DNA of 64,000 bases. Origin: JAHQVI01 sp050330195. GTDB taxonomy: Bacteria; Pseudomonadota; Alphaproteobacteria; Rhizobiales; Rhodomicrobiaceae. This document shows, in pieces, positions 42,401 to 51,653 of the stretch. Every line of letters starts with the position of its first letter. The first letter of the stretch is position 1. A program made the position numbers and the translations under genes. The notes beneath the pieces are model-generated. The model made no database searches and was not told the DNA's origin. It was given only the letters and a program-made list of their open reading frames with translations. The stretch spans positions 1-64,000 of the forward strand of contig JBHJOB010000032.1 in assembly GCA_050330195.1 (NCBI GenBank). Reading direction: 5' to 3'.

Positions 42401-43200
42401 AAGGCGAAAATCCGCTGGCTGAGAATGCCGCGCGCGAGGCCGCAAGGCTTGCCGCCGATGGCGCGCCGCCGGAGACCGCGATGCGCATCGCCAATGCCCG
42501 CATTTTCGGGTCGAAACCTGGCGCTTACGGCGCGGGGTTGCAGACGCTGATCGACGAAGGGCTTTGGCAAAGCGAAGCCGATTTCGCCGAAAGCTATCTG
42601 CAATGGGGCCAGTATGCGTATGGTGCGGGGCTGGGGGGACGCCCTGAACGCGATGCTCTTGAGCGCCGCCTGACCGGACTTGACGCCATTCTTCACAATC
42701 AGGACAATCGCGAGCACGACATTCTGGACAGCGACGATTATTATCAGTTCGAGGGCGGACTGGCGGCGTCGGTGAAGACGCTGAAAGGCAAGCCGGTGCG
42801 CGTCTATCACAACGACCATTCGCGGCCCGAGCGTCCGGTGGTGCGCGCGCTGGAGGAAGAGATCGGCCGTGTCGTGCGCGCCCGCGCCGCAAATCCGAAA
42901 TGGATCACGGGCATCATGCGTCACGGCTACAAGGGCGCGTTCGAGATTGCGGCGACGGTCGACTATCTCTTCGCCTTCGCGGCGACGACCGACGCGGTCG
43001 GCGATCATCATTTCGAAGCGCTTTATGACGCCTATATCGCGGACGAGACGGTGCGGGATTTTCTGGCCGCCAACAATGACGCGGCGCTCGCCGACATTGC
43101 ATCCCGGTTCCGCGAGGCGATCGAGCGCGGCATGTGGCGTCCGCAATCCAATTCCGCCGCGCCTATGTTGAACGCCATCCTCGAAGGGGGCAAGGCATGA
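39451..43200 (+). CDS. cobN: Cobaltochelatase subunit CobN
   Basis: Large subunit of aerobic cobaltochelatase, inserting Co2+ into hydrogenobyrinate a,c-diamide with CobS/CobT-type AAA+ subunits not seen here. The protein is 1249 aa, normal for the family. Motifs include NYPNRDSRLANGVGLDTPQS, FGAHAAIHLGKHGNLEWLPG, RTSAVIIDHMTPPMTRAETY and ITGIMRHGYKGAFEIAATVD. ATG 39451 directly follows the upstream stop. A 1201-codon antisense ORF here is a composition artefact. Confidence 0.96.
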   Translation: MHLLVTQSGTIDDGSEPRDLCQRPGAIVVLSSADSELMLLADAQGTLAASGGQPSLRLANLMQLKHNYSVDLYAEKTLSGARIVVLRLLGGKSYWPYGLERLTEMAREGAFELVVLPGDERRDPLLEGLSTVDDETREMLWAYLREGGPENARSFLEALAARLDGMEPPPSARPLLKAGLYWTSETAPSQAGIREHWREDQPVAALIFYRALVQSGDLAAADALIKQLSLRGLKVLPMYVSSLRDPFSQELMRNLFDEVRPDIILNSTAFAATLGGSEIAAGSPFAGLDAMVLQVVFSGESEESWAGGTRGLSPHFIAMHVALPEVDGRVLTRAVSFKADRGFDEATQYYVTRSEPKPDRVSFVARLAANWVRLRQTTPPERKIAVILANYPNRDSRLANGVGLDTPQSAIEILTALKRHGYDTGDIPANGNALIGALREGPTNWALNGRRIAEILPLNHYMEHFAALPEAVRSQVIERWGPPEDDPFFSGSGFAIPGLAFGNIFAGIQPARGYNIDPKGSYHDPALVPPHGYFAFYIWLREEFGAHAAIHLGKHGNLEWLPGKALALSEECYPEAVLGPLPNIYPFIVNDPGEGAQAKRRTSAVIIDHMTPPMTRAETYGELKELEALVDEYFEAASVDEARRRHLAGEILATTARLGLDKDCGIDPGAAQEDALAALDNHLCELKEMQIRDGLHVFGRSPEGGQRTDLLVALARVPRGGESAGDASLIRALAADLELDGFDPLSDKLGESWAGPPSGILAELSDAPWRTNGDTVERLELLAQKLVGETLVLPYAWERSRAVLDEIRNNLAPKVDASGKAEIAGLLTALNGRFVAPGPSGAPTRGRPDVLPTGRNFYSLDSRTLPTPAAWELGRKSAELVIQRYVQDNGEWPRALALSAWGTANMRTGGDDIAQALALMGVKPLWEPASRRVTGFEIIPLARLGRPRVDVTFRVSGFFRDAFPAQIDLLDSAVRAVAGLDEPEGENPLAENAAREAARLAADGAPPETAMRIANARIFGSKPGAYGAGLQTLIDEGLWQSEADFAESYLQWGQYAYGAGLGGRPERDALERRLTGLDAILHNQDNREHDILDSDDYYQFEGGLAASVKTLKGKPVRVYHNDHSRPERPVVRALEEEIGRVVRARAANPKWITGIMRHGYKGAFEIAATVDYLFAFAATTDAVGDHHFEALYDAYIADETVRDFLAANNDAALADIASRFREAIERGMWRPQSNSAAPMLNAILEGGKA

Positions 43201-43520
43201 TGCGGGCCTTGTTCATCAGCGGTCGGTCGCGGGCGCGCGGGCCGACAGCGGCGCAGATCGTCGCGCAATGGAAGAATGTGCGCGCAGACTGCGCCGGGAT
43301 CGCCAGCGACGCCGATGATCAGCTCTCGCTGGAACAGCTTGACTGGGCCGATATCATCTTCGTGATGGAGCCGCGCCAGAAAACGGTTGTCACGTCGAAA
43401 TTTCCCGACTCATTGCGCGGTAAACGGATGATAAATCTCGATGTCGGCGATCTTTACAGCTTCATGGAACCAGAGCTTGTCGAGATCCTGACGAGAAAAC
43501 TCAAGCCCCACTTCACATGA
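43197..43520 (+). CDS. Low-molecular-weight PTP-like protein (COG4551 type), catalytic Cys replaced by Ser
   Basis: A 107-aa protein starting at ATG 43197, overlapping the cobN stop by 4 bp (ATG 43200 also possible). The overall sequence follows the predicted tyrosine phosphatase family, LFISGRSRARGPTAAQIVAQ then LDWADIIFVMEPRQK and MINLDVGDLYSFMEPELVEI. In the P-loop, Ser8 stands where the nucleophilic cysteine should be, while Arg14 is kept. It is probably catalytically inactive. Its role in the cob operon is unknown. Confidence 0.75.
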   Translation: MMRALFISGRSRARGPTAAQIVAQWKNVRADCAGIASDADDQLSLEQLDWADIIFVMEPRQKTVVTSKFPDSLRGKRMINLDVGDLYSFMEPELVEILTRKLKPHFT

Positions 43521-43541
43521 GATGTTTGAAGGGAGACCGGG

Positions 43542-44162
43542 ATGACCGAGGACACATTGCCTGACAGTGAGCGCCACAACGCCAAGATGGCGAAGAAGAA
43601 GGCCGCCCGCGACAAGATCATGACGACCAAGACCGAGGAGCGCGGTCTCGTCATCGTCCATACGGGCAAGGGCAAGGGCAAGTCCTCGGCGGCGTTCGGC
43701 ATGGTGTTCCGTGCGATAGCTCACCGGATGCCCTGCGCCGTTGTCCAGTTCATCAAGGGCGGCATGGATACCGGGGAACGCCGTCTGATTGCGGAGCATT
43801 TCTCCGATATCTGTCAGTTCCACACCATGGGCGAGGGCTTCACCTGGGAGACGCAGAATCGGGAGCGCGATGTCGAGATGGCGAGCGCGGCCTGGGAGAA
43901 GGGCAAGGAACTGATCCGCGATCCGGCTATCCGGCTGGTGCTGCTGGATGAGTTGAACATCGCGCTGCGCTACGAATATATTCCGGTGGAGGAGGTGCTG
44001 CGCTTTCTTGCCGAGGAGAAGCCTGCCGACACGCATGTCATCATCACGGGGCGGAATGCGCCGGACGCATTGCTGGAAGCCGCCGATCTGGCGACGGAGA
44101 TGACGCTCGTCAAGCATCCTTTCCGTTCCGGCGTGAAGGCGCAGCCGGGCATCGAGTTCTAG
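43542..44162 (+). CDS. cobO: Cob(I)yrinic acid a,c-diamide adenosyltransferase CobO
   Basis: Transfers the adenosyl group from ATP to the corrinoid cobalt. The protein is 206 aa with P-loop HTGKGKGKSSAAFG (about 40-53), VVQFIKGGMDTGER, LLDELNIALRYEYI and ITGRNAPDALLEAADLATEM. ATG 43542 has AAGGGAGA upstream and lies 21 bp after the PTP-like gene. Confidence 0.95.
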   Translation: MTEDTLPDSERHNAKMAKKKAARDKIMTTKTEERGLVIVHTGKGKGKSSAAFGMVFRAIAHRMPCAVVQFIKGGMDTGERRLIAEHFSDICQFHTMGEGFTWETQNRERDVEMASAAWEKGKELIRDPAIRLVLLDELNIALRYEYIPVEEVLRFLAEEKPADTHVIITGRNAPDALLEAADLATEMTLVKHPFRSGVKAQPGIEF

Positions 44163-44166
44163 TTGC

Positions 44167-45663
44167 GTGCCGCGCCATATAGGAAATGTGCCCGCCATCA
44201 TGGTGCAGGGCACAGGCTCCAATGTCGGCAAGTCGCTGATCGTGGCGGGGCTTTGCCGGGAATTCGCGCGGCGCGGGCTGGCGGTGCGTCCATTCAAGCC
44301 ACAGAACATGTCGAACAATGCCGCTGCGACCCCGGATGGCGGCGAGATCGGACGGGCGCAGGCGCTTCAGGCGCAGGCGGCAGGCGTACCGCTCAGTGTG
44401 CATATGAACCCGGTGCTGCTGAAACCGGAGGCCGACCGCCAAAGCCAGATCATCGTTCAGGGCAAGCGCGCCGGGCGGATGCGCGCGAGAGAGTTCGGAC
44501 AGCGCAAGGCGGAACTGCTGCCGCGCGTGCTGGAGAGTTTCGGAATCATCTCGCACGGGGCCGATCTGGTGATTGTCGAAGGGGCGGGCAGTCCGGCCGA
44601 GGTCAATCTGCGTGCGGGCGACATCGCCAATATGGGCTTTGCGGAGGCGGCGGATGTGCCGGTCATACTGGTGGGCGATATCGACAGGGGCGGTGTGATC
44701 GCAAGCCTCGTCGGTACGCATGTGCTGATCAGCGAGGCTGAACGCGCGCGGATCAAGGGTTTTCTCGTCAACAAGTTTCGCGGCGATGTTTCCTTGTTTG
44801 CCGATGGAGAGCGGCTGATTGCGGAGCGGACAGGCTGGCCGAGCCTTGGAGTGCTTCCGTTTTTTGGCGAGGCAAATCGTCTACCTGCGGAGGACTCCGT
44901 CGATATTGGCTCAAGCAATAGCAGCAACGCGGCGGGCGGCTGGGCGTTAAAGATCGTCGTCCCGGTCATCTCGCGCATTGCCAATTTCGACGATCTAGAC
45001 CCGCTGAAGCTGGAGTCCGGCGTCTCGATCCAGTTCGCAGAACCGGGCAGACCGCTGCCGCGCGATGCCGATCTGATCTTTCTCCCCGGATCGAAGTCCA
45101 CAATCGACGATCTCGCGGGTATCCGGCGTGAAGGCTGGGATATCGACATTGCCGCACATGTCCGCGCCGGCGGCGCTGTCGTGGGAATTTGCGGCGGCTA
45201 TCAGATGCTGGGGCAGAGCGTTGCCGATCCGGACGGCGTGGAGGGGACGCCGGGCGTGCATCCGGGGCTTGCGCTGCTGGATGTCGAGACCGTCCTCGCC
45301 GGGGACAAGCGCGTGCGTCCGGTCGCGGGAAGCGAAGTGGCGTCCGGCCTCCCTGTTTCAGGATATGAGATTCATCTTGGGCGAACGAGCGGCGCAGGCA
45401 CGCAGCGCCCGTGGCTGAATATCGAAGGTGAACGCGACGGCGCGCTTAGCGCGGATGGCCGGATCATGGGAAGCTACGTTCACGGATTGTTTCAGAGCGA
45501 CGCATTCCGGCGGGCATTCGTTGAACGGCTTGGCGCGCCCGCGGATGCCCGACTCAGCTATGGCAATGTCATCGAAACAACGCTCGACCAGCTTGCCGAT
45601 CATCTGGAGATGCATCTGGATGTTGACCGAATTCTGGATATCGCCAGAAGCCGCAAGAGCTGA
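44167..45663 (+). CDS. cobQ: Cobyric acid synthase CobQ
   Basis: Glutamine-dependent amidase adding four amides to the corrin ring. The protein is 498 aa from GTG 44167. It has an N-terminal dethiobiotin-synthetase-like domain (IMVQGTGSNVGKSLIVAGLC, then RPFKPQNMSNNAA). The C-terminal glutaminase domain has the cysteine in VVGICGGYQMLGQS and a histidine in GSYVHGLFQ. It begins 4 bp after cobO and is the last gene of the riboswitch operon, convergent with dppF. Confidence 0.95.
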   Translation: MPRHIGNVPAIMVQGTGSNVGKSLIVAGLCREFARRGLAVRPFKPQNMSNNAAATPDGGEIGRAQALQAQAAGVPLSVHMNPVLLKPEADRQSQIIVQGKRAGRMRAREFGQRKAELLPRVLESFGIISHGADLVIVEGAGSPAEVNLRAGDIANMGFAEAADVPVILVGDIDRGGVIASLVGTHVLISEAERARIKGFLVNKFRGDVSLFADGERLIAERTGWPSLGVLPFFGEANRLPAEDSVDIGSSNSSNAAGGWALKIVVPVISRIANFDDLDPLKLESGVSIQFAEPGRPLPRDADLIFLPGSKSTIDDLAGIRREGWDIDIAAHVRAGGAVVGICGGYQMLGQSVADPDGVEGTPGVHPGLALLDVETVLAGDKRVRPVAGSEVASGLPVSGYEIHLGRTSGAGTQRPWLNIEGERDGALSADGRIMGSYVHGLFQSDAFRRAFVERLGAPADARLSYGNVIETTLDQLADHLEMHLDVDRILDIARSRKS

Positions 45664-45674
45664 AGCGGGGCCGT

Positions 45675-46681
<1,007 letters not shown>

Positions 46682-46685
<4 letters not shown>

Positions 46686-47680
46686 TGTGCCGCCTCCAGT
46701 GAAGGGTGGCCTTGCGGAATACCGTCCGCCAGCGGATAGTGGCAGAGCGCCAGTCCCAGCTGCCTTGACGCCTGGCGCGGCTCGACGGTGGTGCAATGAT
46801 CCGTCGCGAAACGGCAGCGCGGCGAGAAGAGGCATCCCTTCGGGCGGTCGAAAATGCCAGGGACGACACCGGGGATGGAGGGAAGTTCACCTTCCTCCGC
46901 GCGCTCGGGCAATGCCGCCAGCAGCGCCGCAGTATACGGATGGTGCGGATCGGCGAAGAGTTCGGCGACCGTCTGCTCCTCGACCTTCTGTCCGGCATAG
47001 TGGACGGAAACGCGCTGCGCCGTTTCCGCGACGACGCCCATATCGTGGGTGACGAGGACGAGACCCATGCCGGTGTCCTGTTGCAGTTTCATCAGCAGAT
47101 CGAGAATCTGGGCCTGGATGGTGACATCGAGCGCGGTTGTCGGCTCATCTGCGATCAGCAGTTTTGGATTGCAGGCGATCGCGATCGCGATCATCACGCG
47201 TTGGTTCATGCCGCCGGAAAGCTGATGCGGGAATGCGCCGAGCCGCTTTTCCGGGGCGGGGATGCCGACCTGATCGAGCAGCTCGACCGCTCGCCGCTTT
47301 CGTTCAGACCGGTTCATGTCGGTGTGAATCTTGAGGATTTCGGTGAGCTGAAAGCCGACCGTGAAGCACGGGTTGAGGCTCGACATCGGTTCCTGAAAGA
47401 TCATGGAGATCTGTTCGCCCATGATCTGCCGCCTGCGCCGGGACGAGATCGTGAGCAGGTCGAGGCCGTTGAAGTGGAGCCGGTCGGCGGTGACCTTAGC
47501 CGTCACAGGCAGGAGGCCCATTACCGCCAGCATGGAGACGGATTTGCCGGAACCGGACTCGCCCACGATGGCCAGAACGTCGCGTGGCTCAACGCTCAGC
47601 GAGACGCCGTCCACCGCGCGGAACGCTCCGGTTGACGTGGCGAATTCAACGGTGAGATTTTCGATGTCCAGAAGCGCCAT
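46682..47680 (-). CDS. dppD: Dipeptide ABC transporter ATP-binding protein DppD
   Basis: First ATPase, 332 aa from ATG 47680 (MALLDIENLTVEF). Walker A is GESGSGKSV, the signature is LSGGMNQRVMIAIAIA, Walker B is LLIADEPTTALD, and the C-terminal Cys motif is KGCLFSPRCRFATDHC. It starts 2 bp after dppC. Confidence 0.93.
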
Positions 47681-47682
47681 GG

Positions 47683-48600
47683 CTACGACCTCTTGAGCTT
47701 CGGGTCGAGCGCGTCGCGCAGGCCGTCGCCCATGAGATTGATCGCAAGCACGACGATGAGAATGGCAAGACCGGGCAGCGTGACCACCCACCAGGCGCGC
47801 AGGATGAATTCGCGCGCCTCGGCCAGCATCGTGCCCCATTCCGGCGCGGGCGGTTGCGCGCCCATGCCGAGAAAGCCGAGCGCGGCGGCATCGAGGATCG
47901 CTGTCGAGAAGGACAAGGCGGCCTGCACGATGAGCGGCGCGAGGCAGTTGGGCAGGATGGTTACGCCCATCAGGCGAAACGGCCCGACGCCGGACACGCG
48001 GGCGGCGGTCACATAGTCCTTGCTCTTTTCGCCCATGACGGCTGCGCGTGTCAGCCGAACGTAATGCGGCTGTTGTACCACGGCGATGGCGATCATGGCG
48101 TTGGTCAGGCTCGGTCCGAGAACCGCGACCAGCGAAAGCGCCAGCAACAGGCTCGGGAAGGCGAGGATGATGTCCATCACCCGCACGATCAACGTGTCAA
48201 GGATGCCGCCCACGAACCCGGCGAGCAGCCCGATCAGCACGCCCACGAACATTGCCCCGGAGACCACGATACAGCCGACGAACAGCGAATAGCGCGCGCC
48301 GTGAATGAGGCGCGAGAGCATGTCGCGGCCGACCGCGTCGGTGCCGAGCAGAAAGCGGGGATCGCCGCCGTCCTGCCAGACCGGCGGAACGAGCAGCGCG
48401 TCGCGGAATTGCTGCGCCGGTCCGAAAGGTGCGATGACATCGGCGAACAGGGCGAGAAAACAGACGAACAGAAACACGTAGAGCCCGATGACAGCCCCGG
48501 TATTGTCGCGGAAATAGTACCAGAATTCGGAAAACGCCGCGCGGACGCCGGTGGGGCGCTGGTCGGGAGCGGCGGGATCGAGAAGCGCGTCGTTGCTCAT
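47683..48600 (-). CDS. dppC: Dipeptide ABC transporter permease DppC
   Basis: Permease of 305 aa from ATG 48600, with about six spans and an N-terminal OppC_N segment. The coupling-loop EAA region is SKDYVTAARVSGVGPFRLMG. The conserved LGTDAVGRDMLSRLIHGARY is present. Confidence 0.93.
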   Translation of the reverse strand: MSNDALLDPAAPDQRPTGVRAAFSEFWYYFRDNTGAVIGLYVFLFVCFLALFADVIAPFGPAQQFRDALLVPPVWQDGGDPRFLLGTDAVGRDMLSRLIHGARYSLFVGCIVVSGAMFVGVLIGLLAGFVGGILDTLIVRVMDIILAFPSLLLALSLVAVLGPSLTNAMIAIAVVQQPHYVRLTRAAVMGEKSKDYVTAARVSGVGPFRLMGVTILPNCLAPLIVQAALSFSTAILDAAALGFLGMGAQPPAPEWGTMLAEAREFILRAWWVVTLPGLAILIVVLAINLMGDGLRDALDPKLKRS

Positions 48601-48607
48601 GGCTGGC

Positions 48608-49618
48608 TCACCCCGTATGCCTGATGCGCGGATTGATGAAGCCGTAAAGCACATCGACGATGAGATTGACGACCATGACCATGCAGGCGATCAGCAGAAG
48701 GCCGCCCTGCACGGAAGGGTAGTCCCGCCGGAAGATCGAATCCACCATCCATTTGCCGATGCCCGGCCAGGAAAAGATCGTTTCGGTCAGGATCGCGCCG
48801 CCCAGCAGCACGCCGGTTTGCAACCCGATCGTCGTCACGACGGGAATGAGCGCATTGCGTAGCGCGTGAACTCCGACGACGCGCGCCATCGACATGCCCT
48901 TGGCGCGCGCGGTGCGGACGTAATCCTCGCCAAGCACTTCGAGCATGGCCGAGCGCGTCTGGCGCGCGATGACGGCGAGCGGAATCGTGCCGAGCACGAT
49001 GGTCGGCAGGATCAGGTGCGACAGGGCGGATTGGAATGCGCCTTTCTGTCCGGACATAAGGCTGTCGATCAGCATGAAACCGGTGCCGGACGGGAAGTAA
49101 TAGACGAACGAAATGCGCCCGGAGACCGGAGTCCAGCCAAGGATGCCGGAGAACAGAATGATGAGCAGGAGCCCCCACCAGAAGATCGGCATCGAATAGC
49201 CGACCAGAGCCGCGCCCATGATCGACTGATCGAACCAGGAACCGCGCCGCGTCGCCGCGAACACGCCGGCGGGGATGCCGAGAATGAGGGCGAACAGGAT
49301 GGCGCAGACCGAAAGTTCGAGCGTCGCCGGAAACAGCGTGAAGAATTCGTCGAAGACCGGTCGCTTGGTAACGACCGACTGGCCGAGGTCGCCGGTCAGG
49401 GCGGAGGTCAGGAAATCGAAATATTGCACAAGGATGGGGCGGTCATAGCCGAGCTCCTGCATCAATTGCGCATGGCGTTCCGGCGAGACGCCGCGCTCTC
49501 CGGCCATGAGCAGCACGGGATCGCCGGGAAGGAGGCGGATAAAGGCGAAGGCCGCAATGGTGATCCCGATGAAGGTCGGGATGATCAGGCCAATGCGGCG
49601 CAGGATGAAGGGAAGCAT
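48608..49618 (-). CDS. dppB: Dipeptide ABC transporter permease DppB
   Basis: Permease of 336 aa with the DppB N-terminus (RRIGLIIPTFIGITIAAFAF) and GDPV loop. The EAA-type motif is EDYVRTARAKGMSMARVVGV. It lies 128 bp downstream of dppA, past a stable hairpin, and 7 bp before dppC. Confidence 0.93.
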   Translation of the reverse strand: MLPFILRRIGLIIPTFIGITIAAFAFIRLLPGDPVLLMAGERGVSPERHAQLMQELGYDRPILVQYFDFLTSALTGDLGQSVVTKRPVFDEFFTLFPATLELSVCAILFALILGIPAGVFAATRRGSWFDQSIMGAALVGYSMPIFWWGLLLIILFSGILGWTPVSGRISFVYYFPSGTGFMLIDSLMSGQKGAFQSALSHLILPTIVLGTIPLAVIARQTRSAMLEVLGEDYVRTARAKGMSMARVVGVHALRNALIPVVTTIGLQTGVLLGGAILTETIFSWPGIGKWMVDSIFRRDYPSVQGGLLLIACMVMVVNLIVDVLYGFINPRIRHTG

Positions 49619-49683
49619 CTGGGCCCGTTCTTCTGGCGATGATGATCGCGGTTGACGGCTTGCGATGGCTCCCGGATATGGGG

Positions 49684-49720
49684 AGCCCTGTCATGCGCCA
49701 GGTGAGCACATGACAGGGCT
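49684..49720. other. Stable hairpin between dppA and dppB
   Basis: AGCCCTGTCATG (49684-49695) and CATGACAGGGCT (49709-49720) form a perfect 12-bp stem with a 13-nt loop. No T-run follows on the minus strand. It probably protects the dppA message, raising binding protein over permease levels. Confidence 0.6.
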
Positions 49721-49746
49721 ATCGTGAAAGCCGTCCGTTGACCGAA

Positions 49747-51339
49747 TTATTCGCTCAAACCGACGCCATAGAAGATGTGCCCGCCAAACGGGTCGATCTT
49801 GAAATCCGTCACTTCCTTGCGAACCGGCTGGAAGCGGACGGAATGCGCGATCGTCGCCCAGGGAGCCTGCTCCTTGAAGATGATCTGGGCCTGCTCGTAG
49901 AGCTTCGTACGTTCCGCCTGATCGGACACGACCTTGGCCTGCTGGATGACGTCCTCAAACGGCTGGTGGCACCATTGCGCGCGGTTTGCGCCGCCGACAC
50001 CGTCACAGCCGAGCAGCACGGCGAGGAAGTTGTCCGGATCGCCATTGTCGCCGGTCCAGCCGAGCAAGATTGCGCCATCGCGGTCCTTGTCTTTCGACAG
50101 TTCGAGATACTCGCCCCATTCGTAGGACACGATCTCGGCCTCGACGCCGACAGCGGCGAAATCCGCCTGGATCAATTCCGCCATGCGGCGTGCATTCGGG
50201 TTGTAGGGGCGTTGAACCGGCATGGCCCAGATCTTCATCTTCAGATCCGTGACGCCTGCGTCCGCCAGCATTTTCTTGGCGGCGTCGGGATCGTAGGGAT
50301 CGTCGACGGTTGCTTCATTATAGGACCAGATGGTCGGCGGGATCGGGTTCTTGGCGATCGAGCCGGCTCCCTGGAAAACGGCGTCGAGAATGGCCTGCTT
50401 GTTGATGGCCATGTTCAGCGCCTTGCGGACTTCAACCTTGTCGAAAGGCGGCTGCGTGGTGTTGTAGCCAAGATAGCCGACATTCAGACCTTCCTGCTCA
50501 AGCATCTTGAGGTCGGGATCGGCGCGCATGGACTCCAGATCGGCCGGGTTCGGATAGGCCATGATGTGGCATTCGCCCGCTTTCAGCTTCTGGTAGCGAA
50601 CCGATGCGTCTGGCGTGATCGCGAAGATGAGCTGATCGACGGGAGCCTTGCCTTCCCAATAGTCGGGATGGGCGGCAAAGCGGACAGAAGCGTCCTTCTG
50701 ATAGGCGACATACTGGAACGGGCCAGTGCCGACAGGAACCTGATTGAGCTGTTCCATCTTGCCGTCGGCTTGCAGCTTTTCGGCATATTCGGTGGACAGG
50801 ATCGATGCGAAGTCCATGCCGAGATTGGCGATCATCGGCGCCTGCGGCTTGTTCAGAAGGATCTTGACGGTGTAGTCGTCAACCTTCTCCACGCCCTTGA
50901 ACAGGTCCGGCATCGACATTGAGTTGAAATATTCCCACGCCGCGCCCGCAGTGTACTTGTGCCACGGATGCTCGGGATCCTTCTGGCGCATGAAGCTGAA
51001 GACCACGTCGTCAGCGTTGAAGTCGCGCGTTGGCGTGAAGCCGTCGATGGAGTGGAACTTGACGCCCTGACGAAGCTTGAAGGTGTATTCGAGCCCGTCA
51101 TCGGAGACCTCCCAGCTCTCGGCCAGGCCCGGCTGGGCGGTTGTCGTTCCGCGCTCGAACTCGACAAGCTGGTTGTAGACCTGACGCGATGTCACGTCGA
51201 ACGTGGTGCCAGCCGTGTAGAGCGCCGGATCGAATCCCTCCGGGGACCCTTCGGAACAATAGACAAGTGTCTGGGCATGCGCGGCGCTCGACAACGCCAA
51301 TGCGGCGACGAGCGGTAGCATGAATTTCATCCGCTTCAT
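49747..51339 (-). CDS. dppA: Dipeptide ABC transporter substrate-binding protein DppA
   Basis: Periplasmic family-5 solute-binding protein of 530 aa. The signal peptide is about 1-22 (LPLVAALALSSAAHA, then QTLVYCSEGSPEGFDPALYT). The conserved FNADDVVFSFMR and the C-terminal ILLGWTGDNGDPDNFLAVLL match dipeptide-binding proteins. ATG 51339 has GGAGG 6 nt upstream. It is the first gene of the leftward dpp operon. Confidence 0.94.
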   Translation of the reverse strand: MKRMKFMLPLVAALALSSAAHAQTLVYCSEGSPEGFDPALYTAGTTFDVTSRQVYNQLVEFERGTTTAQPGLAESWEVSDDGLEYTFKLRQGVKFHSIDGFTPTRDFNADDVVFSFMRQKDPEHPWHKYTAGAAWEYFNSMSMPDLFKGVEKVDDYTVKILLNKPQAPMIANLGMDFASILSTEYAEKLQADGKMEQLNQVPVGTGPFQYVAYQKDASVRFAAHPDYWEGKAPVDQLIFAITPDASVRYQKLKAGECHIMAYPNPADLESMRADPDLKMLEQEGLNVGYLGYNTTQPPFDKVEVRKALNMAINKQAILDAVFQGAGSIAKNPIPPTIWSYNEATVDDPYDPDAAKKMLADAGVTDLKMKIWAMPVQRPYNPNARRMAELIQADFAAVGVEAEIVSYEWGEYLELSKDKDRDGAILLGWTGDNGDPDNFLAVLLGCDGVGGANRAQWCHQPFEDVIQQAKVVSDQAERTKLYEQAQIIFKEQAPWATIAHSVRFQPVRKEVTDFKIDPFGGHIFYGVGLSE

Positions 51340-51653
51340 ACAGAGCCTCCGTGGATAAAAAATACGGGAATAACGACCGAAACAGCCGTCTAAGGCGCTA
51401 GTTAAACACCAATCACGGCGGTTGGAAATTCCTTTTTCCTTATCCTATTGTCTTGCTGGTTTTTTATTGCCGATTCCGCGACAGAATTAGATCAGCTCTG
51501 CGGTATTGTATGGAATCTCAGCAGATTTAGCCGCAGCTGGCGAGGGATATAGCGTTGTGCATAATGGAAAACTTCTGTTAGCGTAACGGCCTGGCACAAT
51601 TCGTGCCTTCATCCTGATAGAGTTACAACGATTGAAACTGGAAGGGGTTTGAA
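51340..51653. other. Divergent regulatory region between dppA and aapJ
   Basis: This 314-bp, relatively AT-rich stretch has no gene. It must hold the promoters of dppA (leftward) and aapJ (rightward). A sigma-54-like element lies near the aapJ side (51592-51607). Confidence 0.7.
51592..51607 (+). promoter_or_regulatory. Candidate sigma-54 promoter of aapJ
   Basis: TGGCAC-AATTC-GTGCC keeps the invariant GG (51593-51594) and GC (51605-51606) at the required 10-bp separation. The predicted start would be near 51617, about 37 nt before the ATG. Aap transport is under nitrogen (Ntr) control in Rhizobium, which fits. Confidence 0.5.

Noticed and set aside
39541..43146. 1201-codon minus-strand ORF opposite cobN
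   Set aside because: GC-rich third-position bias of cobN keeps the antisense frame open. The product has no recognisable domains, while the plus strand encodes a complete CobN.
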